Below the pieces are notes generated by a model. That model worked only from the letters and a program-made list of their open reading frames with translations. It was not told the origin of the DNA and ran no database searches. From Nilaparvata lugens (lineage: Eukaryota > Arthropoda > Insecta > Hemiptera > Delphacidae), in the NCBI RefSeq assembly GCF_014356525.2, contig NC_052508.1, positions 45,301,858-45,365,857 on the forward strand: a DNA stretch of 64,000 nt, written 5' to 3'. Of the stretch, positions 36,201-43,834 are shown one piece after another. The number at the start of each line of letters is the position of its first letter. The first letter of the stretch is position 1. The translations under genes and the position numbers were made by a program.

Positions 36201-39200
36201 CCGAGTTTCGGACGTACTACGGCGAGTGAGAAAACAAATGCTCTAAACTGTGTAGGGACACATACTAGCGCACCGAGTTAGCACCGTCACCGTGTTTGTT
36301 GCCAGAGCCGTGACCGCGCCGTCACTATAGTCAGGTCCACGTTATAATGACAGTGGATAAAGATAGAAGAATAGCGATGCCGATTCTCTGCATTAATTAA
36401 TCATATTTCTACACTGTTAAAAACATAATTTGCACCGTTGTGAACCTAGAAAAGGATAATACCACCGGCTTAGTCGAATGATAGACAAGGATAGAAAAAC
36501 CAAAGTTGATCAAATACTGTCATTATAACGTGGACCTCACTATAGTTCAGTTTACTTTTTGTTATATATTTCCGATACATGACTGATTGTGGTATTGTTA
36601 TGTACCGAAATAGATTTGGTAAGTTGTTGACATTTGTGTGCCAGCACTATGATTCTCATCTTCTGTATCTACAGGTAATTAGTTTAAATTGAAAAATATA
36701 AATTTAAATCTGATGTAACAAGCTTATTAACAGTAGTTTGTAACACATTCAGGAATCAGACCACACAGAGCTGAGACAGTAGCACTACAGAACTGAGACA
36801 CTGCTGCCGCTCGGCTGTCGCACGGATATGTGTGTTCTCCTACCACCATCACCGTGTCACGGGCTTAGCTCGGCCGTACGTCGGCGCGGGCTCGGTGCGG
36901 TTGTATGTGTCCCGACCTTTAGAGTTCAATATCGGAAAATAAAAGTCTATTTGAAAATAAGTGTTTTTCAAAAAACTAAATCACTTCACTGCTGAAATAA
37001 AATCAAAATAGATGAATAGATGGGCTACTCAAGAAAATTTATGATTCAGATCAGTGAGAATTGGAATATAGATTCATTTGTTGATTAAATATAAATAGTA
37101 ATTATGGATTTGAGGAAAAAACCTGTGTTAGCTTAATAGCGTTTTAAAGAACATACGTGGGAAAGAGAATAAACAGTAGTGGAGAAAAACGGGATAGCAA
37201 ATAAGATTTCAAATCAGAAAAGTTTTGAAAAGAAGACGATAAGATGTGAAATTATTTAATGTATATAATTATTTTGAGAATTAAAATCAATACAGAGAAG
37301 CTGATTGCAATCCAAGTTTACTGCTTATAGACAAGGAATGAAAAACTAGAAAGAGAAACTAATTGAAATTCAAAGGACAAGCACACACGCACACATTCAA
37401 CATTTACACTCAAGCATCCTTATCGAGGATACTGATAACTTGAACGATACAAAGATCAAGTCCCATCTAAAGACTCAAACAAGCCCACTGCCACCCAACA
37501 ACTACACGCGCGAACCGAGCCCCACCACCCAACAACTTAATATTGTCTGGCAATGCATTCCACAATCTAACTGCCTTCGCCAAAATGATCTATTGTAAAT
37601 CAGTGTTCTGTGTTGTGAAAAAGGATTGGAAAACATTTTTCGGAATGTTAATATCATAAGTTTGAAACTTTCAAGTTACCTTTTTGTATACAGTTCAATC
37701 AGATCATGTCCCTCATGGCAATGATAACTGCAAGCAAGGCAAATGCAAGCAGGTTTATCTTCGTTTTCAATGCAAGTCTTACAAGAAAACAAAGCTTGCC
37801 GTTTGACGTATCCCTGCAAAATAAAACCACAATAAAAATGAATTAAACAGCTATTAATTACATTGAACAAAAATCTTCTAATTGGAAATTAGAAAAAGCA
37901 AAGATCATAAGTCCTTGGATGACTAAAATATTATTAAGAAAGATTTTTTCTCTTACATGAGAGAAAAAAAATATATATATGTATATGAACGTCCAAGAAG
38001 GGATTCCAGTGTTTAGGAAATAGAATGCGTTTTTTGACATATTAAGATGCTACTTCCAGAGAGAAGGCGTTAGGTTACGTCAGGTAAGGGATATTTCACA
38101 TGACTGCTTCACAAAGACGGGGGTTCTCCTGTTTCCCTAGTCTGGACCACGGTATTTAGATGAAAACGGTAGGGGTCATGAAATGTGTGCGCAGTGGCCA
38201 GCCAGCTAGATTACGTCATCGCCACCAACCGAGGTTTTTAATACCTATTGGCAATTTTATGAAACTTATTAGTTAAAACCAGATGATTGAATATAAAATG
38301 ACGTCAGTGACACCGGAAATTTAGCACAAACATGCGCGTGACACCTACCGTCTTCTTCTATATACCGTGGTCTGGACCACTGAAAACCCCCGAAACTCCG
38401 CCAGAGGCTTCACTTTTATCAGCTACTCCCACACACGGAGTACAGTACCTAATGCTAATGTTGAAAATAAAACTGAAACTAATAAACTTACTGGAAATAA
38501 AACTGAAATAAATAATAAATAAATTGACTGGCACGGTAATAACTGATAAAGCTAAAAGCATAGCGTACGGTAACTAAAACTGAATAAAAATATTCTAGAG
38601 CTTCATACTATCAATATTTTGTTAATAATTAATAATAGCCTATAAAATTTTATTTATCACTAGTGCACTCGAAGTAAAGTGCAGCATTATTGTTTTAAAT
38701 CTAGTACTAACAAAATAAATATAATTCAACCCAATTCTTTGGTAATTTTAAAATATAAGCTCTTATTAAATGCCCTATATTAACTGAGCTCAATTAACTT
38801 TAATGCCCAATCAATATTGTATAACAAGTTAGATGAGAATAAAGAGTAAACTTATTCTAGAATTGGTATGGGGTATAGCAGCCTATTAATAGTAGTACTA
38901 CTACATGGATAGAATGGGCAAATAAGTTTATTTATTGTTAAAAATAGCTAAATATAGCAAGATAAAGTAAGTATAGCCTATTTCACTCTCCTGTTTACTG
39001 GATTGCTAACCTATGACAGTCTCTCTTGAATATTCAACTTGCGGAATAGGATGGTTATAATTTCACTAAGCCAAAATGTTTCAAAAAAACAACATTTTAA
39101 AAATTTAAGAAAACTAAATTTTTGGCAAATTTCAAATCTAGAAACATGTTGGTTTTAGGTAGGCCTAGGTAGTGATTGCTCAAATGAAGAGCCAAAAAAA

Positions 39201-39408
39201 GAAAGTTCTAAATAATATGGATACAGTAAACATTTCTTACCTTATTATAAGAACAGTTTTTATCATCAGATGCACCCAAAACTGCATAGGCTTGAGTTTC
39301 CCATTTTTGCTGTTCTTCAAGAACATCCAACATTGTAACTGTGTTTCCCTCGTCTTCCATGTTTTCAACATTTGAATCAAAAGATTCTGATTTAGGAGTG
39401 TTTTCCAT
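15132..39408 (-). CDS. UBR7: UBR7, UBR-box/PHD-finger putative E3 ubiquitin ligase (9 exons, 415 aa)
   Basis: Coding exons on the minus strand are 39408-39241, 37813-37680, 35742-35682, 34488-34342, 22881-22782, 22453-22323, 21536-21461, 20609-20331 and 15283-15132. All introns are GT-AG and the phases join to 1248 bases with no internal stop: 415 residues, against about 425 for human UBR7. A UBR-box zinc domain (about residues 52-112, with GYVKRQALFSCKTC, CLACSYHCHEGH and FRCDCGNSLFKGKKC) is followed by a PHD-type finger (about 140-189: GLYCACERPYPD, LQCIICEDWFH, ICASC), a variable acidic linker (about 200-275), and the conserved C-terminal block (SLCVCQSCQKMYKDL, FLTDLSDSV, ALSTLNRVTQIEAI, VVREEDIHEFFEQM) ending YFCR. 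In mammals UBR7 is reported to act on chromatin, with its PHD linked to histone H2B ubiquitination; that role here is inference. Introns of 11.5 kb and 5.0 kb carry most of the transposons of this window. Confidence 0.95.
15372..17771. mobile_element. 2.4-kb foldback element in UBR7 intron 8
   Basis: The left arm starts AGTCCAGGCAATGAATGC and the right arm ends TTGACTGGACT. Matched blocks include AAGTCCCCACCCCTACC (left) with GGTAGGGGTGGTGACTTT (right), and GTTTGTAGAGCATTTG with AATGCTCTACAAACCC near the centre. Arms are about 1.1-1.2 kb, moderately diverged, and a 198-bp hairpin is nested in the left arm. Partial copies of the family lie at 29930-30225 and 31508-31980. No coding capacity. 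Confidence 0.8.
15542..15739. mobile_element. 198-bp near-perfect hairpin MITE with ATATTA duplication
   Basis: CCATAGCCACCTCTAATACA on the left is exactly inverted at the right end; arms are about 90 bases with only a few differences and a loop of about 18 bases. ATATTA flanks both sides (15536-15541 and 15740-15745). The opposite arm of the host foldback has a single ATATTA at 17600-17605 (as TAATAT), i.e. an empty site. Confidence 0.9.
18299..19493. mobile_element. Tc1/mariner-like foldback with TA duplication
   Basis: CAGAATGTCCCACCAAGGTTG at the left is inverted at the right end (CAACCTTGGTGGGACACCCTG), with TA on both sides (18297-18298 and 19494-19495). The inverted arms extend about 270 bp, and a transposase C-terminal fragment sits off-centre. 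Confidence 0.8.
18998..19237 (-). pseudogene. Tc1/mariner-like transposase, C-terminal fragment
   Basis: 80 uninterrupted codons on the minus strand begin VRWPPRSPDLTPIDFYFWG, the hallmark of the final DDE block of insect IS630/Tc1/mariner-type transposases (SPDL...D). They continue KSEVYREPVETREEL and end NRNGGYFELL before TAA at 19000-18998. The upstream two-thirds with the first two catalytic Asp residues is absent, so it is a deletion derivative; the short inverted termini of the element match this class. Confidence 0.8.
19990..20110 (+). repeat. LINE-tail-like repeat, copy 1
   Basis: CAGTTTTGGGCATAAGCCTGTTGTGCC followed about 50 bases later by AATGAATAAATAAATA. Similar blocks at 32165-32275 and 46065-46145. 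Looks like the 3' end of a retroposon. Confidence 0.5.
20331..20609 (-). CDS. UBR7: UBR7 coding exon 8 (conserved C-terminal domain)
   Basis: 279 bases, residues 274-365. Contains ASYWTVGFRKSLCVCQSC and FLTDLSDSVGVYEEEG, the block shared by all UBR7 proteins. Acceptor TTTTTCAG, donor GTAAGTA. Confidence 0.95.
20656..21178. mobile_element. Foldback MITE with TA duplication, UBR7 intron 7
   Basis: CAGAGTGTCCCAGGAAAGATG pairs with the right-end TTTCGTGGGACAATCTG; TA flanks both ends. ATGGTCTTCGG near 21141 pairs with CCAAAGACCAT near 20690, and other blocks resemble the arms of the 18299-19493 element. It ends 46 bases upstream of the exon 8 acceptor, so it lies close to the branch-point region. 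Confidence 0.75.
21183..21460. other. UBR7 intron 7 remainder
   Basis: Nothing recognised besides the intron boundaries. Confidence 0.5.
21461..21536 (-). CDS. UBR7: UBR7 coding exon 7 (linker)
   Basis: 76 bases, residues 248-272 plus one base; charged linker. Acceptor TTTGCAG, donor GTAAGGA. Phase agrees with exons 6 and 8. Confidence 0.83.
22323..22453 (-). CDS. UBR7: UBR7 coding exon 6 (linker)
   Basis: 131 bases; the first two complete residue 204. Encodes the poorly conserved acidic and Thr/Ser-rich linker. Acceptor TTTCTAG, donor GTTAGTC. Confidence 0.82.
22782..22881 (-). CDS. UBR7: UBR7 coding exon 5 (PHD, last part)
   Basis: 100 bases opening with HLGGFPTENNF and ending one base into a codon. 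Supplies the last PHD cysteines (EVICASC). It is the only stretch in the 11.5-kb interval that completes the finger in phase. Acceptor GATTGCAG, donor GTATGTGG. Confidence 0.9.
24500..25515 (+). pseudogene. LINE ORF1: coiled coil plus SGNH/GDSL-like esterase domain
   Basis: The first part (24500-24799) is a Glu/Lys/Leu-rich coiled coil. At the A-run 24784-24797 the frame shifts, and the open frame from 24757 continues 252 codons. In it LLLTSSHGRDCSDLL corresponds to the block I nucleophile region, VLGGSNNINEP to the block III Gly/Asn region, and HGLHLNRSGK to the catalytic block V (D/H-x-x-H). An esterase-like ORF1 is characteristic of CR1/L2-type and some other LINEs and is thought to aid RNA or lipid binding. 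The first in-frame ATG lies in the flanking foldback DNA, so the natural start is lost. Confidence 0.75.
24506..27745 (+). mobile_element. CR1/Jockey-group non-LTR retrotransposon, 5'-truncated and decayed
   Basis: ORF1 with a coiled coil and an SGNH-like esterase domain is followed by endonuclease remnants, reverse transcriptase and a short C-terminal block (KFYNKLPQILKSNDDLKIF, ending near FYSVQEFLSNLN). The 3' end is an A-run near 27740. It sits inside the right arm of the foldback element, in the antisense direction to UBR7. Confidence 0.85.
25540..27656 (+). pseudogene. LINE ORF2: endonuclease remnant and reverse transcriptase
   Basis: The endonuclease N-terminus is reduced to YHQNIQ; an internal deletion joins it to SPNGDWQKFCELLHTLLE and VIVVGDFNTDF (about 25605-25720), with a stop near 25795, then LSDHNYQIL. 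A linker frame 25911-26459 ends in TAA. The RT frame from 26465 shows SIFKSGDSERVENYRPIS, AAAIFLDLSKAFDCVNH (catalytic Asp), AGVPQGSILGPLLFLLYVN, a TAG at 27128-27130, then LLFADDTSLIF (the YADD-box equivalent) in the same frame. The C-terminal part is deleted near 27487. At least two stops, frame changes and deletions make it inactive. Confidence 0.85.
28151..29929. other. UBR7 intron 4: mostly anonymous
   Basis: 28380-28720 is GC-richer and has two overlapping open frames without a recognised domain; it may be the 5' region of some retroelement. GGTGCGTACAGATTTACGCG near 28734 resembles one end of the MITE at 45061-45233. TTGCCGTCCTTATAAATTC near 28990 is inverted near 29050. Nothing else recognised. 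Confidence 0.4.
30222..31507 (+). mobile_element. GT-microsatellite element (family C), copy 1
   Basis: Starts ACTTTCCTTGCTCTATTACC and ends GGCAAGGAAAGTTGTGTGAG...CCACACCAGATTTTT, giving short inverted ends ACTTTCCTTGC/GCAAGGAAAGT. Contains GTTTTTGGGTATTGGTGTG followed by a (GT)n run, and AAACGGCTCCAACGATTTTG. Other copies lie at about 44040-44755 (inverse), 47111-48370 and 59443-60245. This copy carries a LINE 3' end at 30642-31114. Confidence 0.75.
30642..31114 (+). pseudogene. LINE 3'-end fragment inserted in the GT-element
   Basis: The frame ending at 30980 encodes HNYNTRQNGDLLTPYVRLSR...MFNKIPIAIRNLQ...NPFYNLREFLDC, the usual C-terminal tail of Jockey/CR1-type ORF2 proteins. It is followed by a short 3' region and (TTCTTA)n. 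The uninterrupted copy at 59880/59881 (AAAAATTTC then AGGAGCTCC) gives the exact insertion point. Confidence 0.8.
32165..32283 (+). repeat. LINE-tail-like repeat, copy 2
   Basis: AGTTTTGGGCTATGCCTGTTGTTC then GAATAAATAAATAAAC; similar to 19990-20110 and 46065-46145. Confidence 0.5.
32337..34215 (-). pseudogene. Second LINE: endonuclease-linker and reverse transcriptase, minus strand
   Basis: Read 34215 to 32337. First a basic linker (EEWFDQECREAISMRNEARQ and CREKKRAWERRKIE). Then RT blocks ELKNNRAPGSDKITAELLKH, DDWKMALICPIHKKGSKSEC and NYRGIALLNVAYKV; then (different frame) LAYADDVDILA with the YADD catalytic box; then LRPVVMYACETWVL, LRRIYGTV and RIGWLGHVERMPETR, the usual tail of this LINE type. 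Frame breaks near 33790, 33420 and 32700 and loss of most of the fingers-palm region between 33418 and 33080 show it is dead. The clade is not assigned; the tail resembles RTE- or R1-type elements. It lies in the sense direction of UBR7, inside intron 4. Confidence 0.85.
34342..34488 (-). CDS. UBR7: UBR7 coding exon 4 (PHD, first part)
   Basis: 147 bases, residues 122-170, phase 0 at both ends. Contains the first zinc-ligand pairs of the PHD-type finger and CEDWFHSR. Acceptor ATCTTCAG, donor GTAAGTAA. Confidence 0.94.
34489..35681. other. UBR7 intron 3
   Basis: No element recognised; AT-rich with short meaningless ORFs. Confidence 0.6.
35682..35742 (-). CDS. UBR7: UBR7 coding exon 3 (end of UBR box)
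   Basis: 61 bases completing residue 101 and giving 102-121 (NFRCDCGNSLFKGKKCSLEP). Acceptor TTTTTCAG, donor GTAAGTT; ends phase 0. Confidence 0.94.
36174..36903. mobile_element. GC-ended foldback in UBR7 intron 2
   Basis: TCACCGAGCCCGCGCCGCGG at the left pairs with GTCGGCGCGGGCTCGGTGCGG at the right (about 35 complementary bases). CACTGTGTC-like blocks recur inside (GCACCGTCACCGTGTTTG near 36283, CACCATCACCGTGTCACG near 36845). A separate 207-bp MITE is nested at 36331-36537. Confidence 0.7.
36331..36537. mobile_element. 207-bp MITE with 8-bp duplication CACTATAG
   Basis: AGGTCCACGTTATAATGACAGT at the left is inverted at the right (ACTGTCATTATAACGTGGACCT). CACTATAG is present at 36323-36330 and 36538-36545. 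An 8-bp duplication suggests a hAT-type origin, though other superfamilies are possible. Confidence 0.85.
36904..37679. other. UBR7 intron 2, distal part
   Basis: No gene or element recognised. Confidence 0.5.
37680..37813 (-). CDS. UBR7: UBR7 coding exon 2 (UBR box)
   Basis: Residues 57-100 plus two bases of 101. Acceptor TTTTGCAG, donor GTAACTT. Encodes the core of the UBR box with its zinc-binding cysteines and histidines, ending HDLIELYTK. Confidence 0.95.
38138..38382. mobile_element. 245-bp MITE in UBR7 intron 1
   Basis: CTAGTCTGGACCACGGTATTT at the left pairs with the right-end ATACCGTGGTCTGGACCACTG, and ACGGTAGGGGTCA pairs with TGACACCTACCGT. About 45-base inverted ends. Confidence 0.75.
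38383..39240. other. UBR7 intron 1, proximal part
   Basis: No element recognised. Confidence 0.5.
39241..39408 (-). CDS. UBR7: UBR7 coding exon 1
   Basis: Residues 1-56, starting at ATG 39408-39406; ends phase 0 at a GTAAGAA donor. The acidic N-terminus leads into TMLDVLEEQQKWETQAYAVL and the first UBR-box cysteine (NCSYNK), as in UBR7 orthologues, which supports this start. Confidence 0.93.
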
Positions 39409-39825
39409 GATAAAAATATTATTTAGATTAAGATTTCTTTAATCAAAATTTTATAAAAAGCAAATACCACAATAATTTTGTTAGCTTCACTTATCTTCAG
39501 TGGATGATCTTCTCAAAACTCAACTCATGTAAGTTAGTAAGAGAAAACAGAACAGAAAAAGAAAACAGAGCCTGACAGAACAAGAGCAAACAACCCAGCT
39601 GTAGGCTAGGCTGTAGCTGGATTGCGGAAACTTGGCTCTTTTGATTGCAGCGCTATTAGTGCTTTGACTACCGTACATGATCTTTAATAAAAAAATGACT
39701 ATTATATAATTGATTCATCATTTGAAATTGTTCTTATTAGCATTGAATATTTGCAAGTAGTTTTTTTTTTAGTAACGTTGCCTACTAGAGGATAGCAATT
39801 ATTGGTTTCCTTTTGCTGAGCACAT
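39409..39825. promoter_or_regulatory. UBR7: Presumed UBR7 5' untranslated and promoter region
   Basis: Sequence directly upstream of the UBR7 ATG. No clear TATA-plus-initiator arrangement was identified and the transcription start cannot be placed. Confidence 0.3.
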
Positions 39826-39838
39826 TTTCCCGCCAAAA
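39826..39838 (+). promoter_or_regulatory. E2F-like site upstream of UBR7
   Basis: TTTCCCGCCAAAA matches the E2F/DP consensus (TTTSSCGC, here with the symmetrical Cs) and lies about 420 bases upstream of the UBR7 ATG. ATTGG (CCAAT inverse) lies 20 bases away near 39801. Site function is inference. Confidence 0.3.
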
Positions 39839-39989
39839 TTACCGTGACACAACTCACGGAAACGAGTAGAAGTGTGACCCCTATTTAGGTACAGAGGGAC
39901 AGCCTGATACCAGATACAACATAAACAGTTGCATCTTTACTATTATTACAATAAATCTACACAACAATTTATTGTGAATCAATTTTTAA

Positions 39990-40145
39990 AACGGTACTTG
40001 AATTTATAAATAAAAATATAAATCTCAGTACCCTTTAATATTGTCACATGTTTCAGAAATTAATGCCATTTTAATGTCCAAAACATGTTGTGACAATAAC
40101 TTGAAAGAGTACTTAGATTTATATTTTTATTTATATTAAAAGTAG
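39990..40145. repeat. Foldback, about 155 bp
   Basis: ATAAATAAAAATATAAATCT near 40009 pairs with AGATTTATATTTTTATTTAT near 40118, and ATTGTCACATGTTT with AACATGTTGTGACAAT. A further partial copy follows (GATTTCTATTTTTATTTATA near 40170). Confidence 0.7.
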
Positions 40146-40421
40146 CTCTAAAGAAAAAAGACAATTCTTAGATTTCTATTTTTATTTATATTCAAGAGTA
40201 GCCGAGTTATATTCAGAGTTACTCTTTAAGCTGATAACTTGTGAAGTGTTACCGGCTACAAAAAAAGTTCATTACTTGCGTGAATTCAAGTCCTATGAAT
40301 ACATAGACTAACGTGGCATCTATTATATTTTTGCATTCCAGAAATAATTTTCATTGCAAATCATCAGTTTATAAAACTAGTGACCTCTTGGGTTAGAGAA
40401 CTCGCTCATGAACTGTTGTAT

Positions 40422-40555
40422 TACTAGTAGCTCTGTGAACAGTAGACCTCGCGCAGTTACAAACCACAGCCTCCTCTGTCGATCAGACAAATCCTGTCTG
40501 TATGTCGTGTCAACAAGAGAAAATGGCGAATAACAGAAGACACTTTAAAGTTTGT
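40422..40555 (+). repeat. Dispersed repeat H, partial copy
   Basis: CTCTGTGAACAGTAGACCTC (40431) with CGCGCAGTTACAAACCACAG, then TGTATGTCGTGTC; matches the left part of the copies at 47037 and 58052. Confidence 0.7.
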
Positions 40556-40787
40556 AATATAAATTAAAACAGGAGGTACAAACATAAATAGATTGAAAAC
40601 ACTTGAAAAATTACATTAGAAATGGGGGAAATTTTCGGAGACTAACTTTTTAAGTTAGTTTTTCAAACTGCAGTCTGCTGGGTTGAGGAAGGAGACTTAG
40701 TCTCCGAAAATTTCCCCCATTTCTAATGTAAGTTTTTGAGTGTCTTCAATCTATTTATGTTTGTACCTCCTGTTTTAATTTATATAT
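40556..40787. repeat. Long hairpin, arms about 95 bp
   Basis: TAAATTAAAACAGGAGGTAC near 40560 pairs with GTACCTCCTGTTTTAATTTA near 40767, and GAAATGGGGGAAATTTTCGG with CCGAAAATTTCCCCCATTTC. Only a few mismatches. Confidence 0.85.
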
Positions 40788-40824
40788 ATAAAGTTGGGAA
40801 TGTTGGGAACAAAGGGGGCCCAGC

Positions 40825-40827
<3 letters not shown>

Positions 40828-40896
<69 letters not shown>

Positions 40897-40922
40897 ATAT
40901 CTATATATATATATATAATATA

Positions 40923-40950
<28 letters not shown>
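40828..40950. repeat. (TA)n/(GATA)n microsatellite
   Basis: About 105 bases of TA repeats followed by five GATA units. CAAAGGGGGCCCAGCC on its left (40809) and GGCTGGGCCCCCTTTG on its right (41012) are inverted. Confidence 0.9.
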
Positions 40951-40954
<4 letters not shown>

Positions 40955-41306
40955 CAGGATACACACAGCAGGGATAGATTAAAAACCTACATTTAAATGA
41001 GAATTTTCGGGGGCTGGGCCCCCTTTGTCAATCAACCAGGAAGTGAAGTTGTGCAGATTTGAACATTCTAATGGTCGTGACCACAGAGACATGGTAGAGA
41101 TGTTGTATAGACCATAGAGCACAGACGAACAGAGGCGCACTGATTAAATGAGCATTATGGGATTAGTTGGTGGGCAATGATGGGTTATTTCAAGCAGGAG
41201 ATTTCAAATTTGAGTGGGTTATGGATAAGGAAAGGTGTAGATTATGAATTGATAGAAAAGAGGAGATTTAAAATTAGAAATCCGAAATGAAGTAGAATAA
41301 AATTAG
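40951..41306 (+). repeat. Pseudo-LTR-like direct repeat, left
   Basis: Nearly identical to 43339-43644 over its last about 230 bases; it differs by a roughly 50-base segment near 41000-41070 (the GGGGGCTGGGCCCCC block and adjoining sequence). Confidence 0.85.
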
Positions 41307-41469
41307 AAAATGGAATTATAGAATTGAATGGTCTTTCTCCCCAATTCCACACACCTTTATTCAAATTCCAACATCAGATTTCACTGCAGTTTCTTGATAT
41401 TGTTCATGAACAGTATACTCTACCAACTCCCATTCTGTCTATCTCCATTCTATCTATATCATTCTGTCA

Positions 41470-43335
41470 ACTCCAATCTTGGCCAACTTCTGTCTTTCAT
41501 CAAACTGATTAAACTCCACAATGATCCTTCCCTTTCCAATATTTGTGATGAGATCCTCAAAAAATCAGATTGTGCTCTAGAGAAAAATAGAAACTCTCAC
41601 CTTGAAAAACTTTCTTCCCTGTATAAATCCAACTTCCAAAATAACCTGCCTCTTCAAATGCATCATTCCAACATCCCCCCCTCATCAGTGACAAACCCAG
41701 CCTTGCCTCACTCTTGAACCTACCACCACCCTGCCACATTCACCCTCCTTACCTAAACGTTTGCCTCAACAACCTCCATCACCTTCAATCCATCAAGAAA
41801 ACGTTGAAAATCCCACTGTCCTCAACCTATCCTCAAGAAATCTTTCACCTACAGATAAATCAGTCCTCAACGAGGGTCTTTTTTTGCCCCAACTCCCAAA
41901 CTCAATGCCATCAACCTTCTCTCTGATACTGTTCACTTCACTAGATATCTCAGATGGCAAGTATACTTCAGTGGCAACAACACCTCTGACCCTTCTTGCC
42001 CTCCCCCCTCGACTACTTCTGACCAAATCATCAAAAAGTTTGCCCCAAAATCTAATCGTGAACCCAAGTCTCTCCCAGCCAACCACCCTGTTGAAATCTT
42101 CTGCAATTTACTCCTCAACAAAGTCAGCTCTATAAAATTCATTGAATCCCTCACTCCAACCCCCAACCTCACATCCCAAGAGTTCAAATCCATCAAAGAC
42201 CTTGGTATTTCCATCACCAAAGCTGACAAAAGCTCAACCATTGTCTTACTGAACACCACTGATTACATCAAAGAAGCCAACCGGCAACTCACCAATCCCG
42301 AACAGTATCAACTTCTGCCTTCTGACCCTACTCCACGAATCCAAAAGAAAGTCTTCAAATTTCTGATGCAATACGGTCCATCTGAAGGCCTCTTGGACTC
42401 AGACATCAACATCCTTTCCCCAGACACTCCCAACACACCACACTTCTATCTTCTTCCAAAAATCCATGAACAAGGCAATCCTGGTCGTCCCATTGTTTCA
42501 AGCATAAATAGCCCAACAGAACGAATCTCTGCCCTTGTTGATTTACACCTGCAACCCATTGTTGCCTCCCTACACACTCATCTCAAAGACTCCTTCCACT
42601 TCATAGATCCTAAGAAACACAACCCTTCCAACTGATCAACAACTACTCCTTGTTACCATTGATGTGGCCTCCCTCTACACATCCATCCCCCATTCTGAAG
42701 GCTTAAAATCCCTTGAGCATTTCCTCTCCTCACGCCCCACACCCTCCACCCTTTCAACTAACTTCCTAGTAAACCTTGCAAAACTGGTGCTCACAAGCAA
42801 TGTCATCAGGTTTGAAGATAAATATTATCTTCAAACCCAGGGTACAGCCATGGGCACCAGGATGGCACACACCATCCTATGCAAACCTGTTCATGGGCCT
42901 CCTTGAACAGGATTTCCTTTCTAAACAAACCCCCTGATGTGGCTCTGTTTCATTGACGACATATTCCTCATATGGCCTCATGGACATGATACCCTCTCCC
43001 ACTTCCTCAATCAACTCAACTCCAACTACTCTGTCTCCTTCACCTGGAATATCTCTGAATCCTCCTCCATCAACATCCTAGATGTCAACGTAATCCTTTC
43101 CAACTCCAATGCCTTATCCACCAATACTTTCACCAAATCAACCCACACTCAACAGTTCCTACACTTTGCGAGTTGCCATCCCTACCACATCAAAAGGTCC
43201 CTCCCACATTCCCTCTCAATCCGCGGCCAAAAAATTTGCATTGATCCCCACCACCTTGACCAGTACCTCAAAAAACTCCACCAATCCCTCCTGAAATGTA
43301 ACTATCCTGAAAGGTTGTTACAGAAACAAATATAA
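41470..43335 (+). pseudogene. Penelope-like reverse transcriptase, frameshifted
   Basis: NLSSRNLSPTDKSVLNEGL opens the conserved N-terminal part (41824). It is followed by ITKADKSSTIVLLNTTDYI (42213), FYLLPKIHEQGNPGRPIVSS (42450), VTIDVASLYTSIP (catalytic Asp, 42655), YLQTQGTAMGTRMA (42828), and LCFIDDIFLIWPHG (42940, the catalytic DD box), then HFASCHPYHIKRSLPHS. The order and wording are those of Penelope-like RTs, not LINE or LTR enzymes. Frame changes occur near 41890-42130, 42640 and 42910-42935, and it stops at 43335, before any endonuclease. Inactive copy. Confidence 0.85.
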
Positions 43336-43338
43336 ATA

Positions 43339-43644
43339 TAAACAGGATACACATGACACAGATAGATTAAAAACACTTAAAAACTTACATTTAAACGAGA
43401 ATTATTATAATGGTCGTGACCACACAGATGCGGTAGAGATGTTGTGTAGACCATAGAGCACAGACGAACAGAGGCGCACTGATTGAAGGAGCATTATGGG
43501 ATTAGTTGGTCGGCCATGATGGGTTATTTCAAGTGGGAGATTTCAAATTTGAGTGGGTTATGGATAAGGAAAGGTGTAGATTATGAATTGATAGAGAAGA
43601 GGAGATATAAAATTAGAAATCCAAAAAGAAGTAGAATAAAATTA
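43339..43644 (+). repeat. Pseudo-LTR-like direct repeat, right
   Basis: Right partner of 40951-41306; directly follows the last RT codon and runs into a TA-rich tract. Confidence 0.85.
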
Positions 43645-43654
43645 TACTATAATA

Positions 43655-43746
43655 TATACTATACTATATATTATATATATATATATATTATATATAAAGT
43701 ATATATATAAATTAGTGAATATAAATTAGAAATTTTCGACACAGAA

Positions 43747-43808
<62 letters not shown>
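43655..43808. repeat. TA-rich tract and (TA)n microsatellite
   Basis: Irregular ATAT tract 43655-43710, then more than 50 bases of uninterrupted TA at about 43753-43806. Confidence 0.9.
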
Positions 43809-43811
<3 letters not shown>

Positions 43812-43834
43812 GTTATATGGGTATATATTTATGT

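Larger units (their letters stand above)
40951..43644 (+). mobile_element. Penelope-like element between long direct repeats
   Basis: A Penelope-type reverse transcriptase region is flanked by direct repeats of about 300-350 bp (40951-41306 and 43339-43644), sharing TAAACAGGATACACA, GCACAGACGAACAGAGGCGC and GGATAAGGAAAGGTGTAGAT. Such flanking pseudo-LTRs from tandem partial copies are typical of Penelope-like elements. The downstream GIY-YIG endonuclease domain is missing. Confidence 0.8.

Noticed and set aside
41793..42259. Minus-strand ORFs opposite the Penelope RT
   Set aside because: Shadow frames; the plus strand carries the conserved RT blocks.
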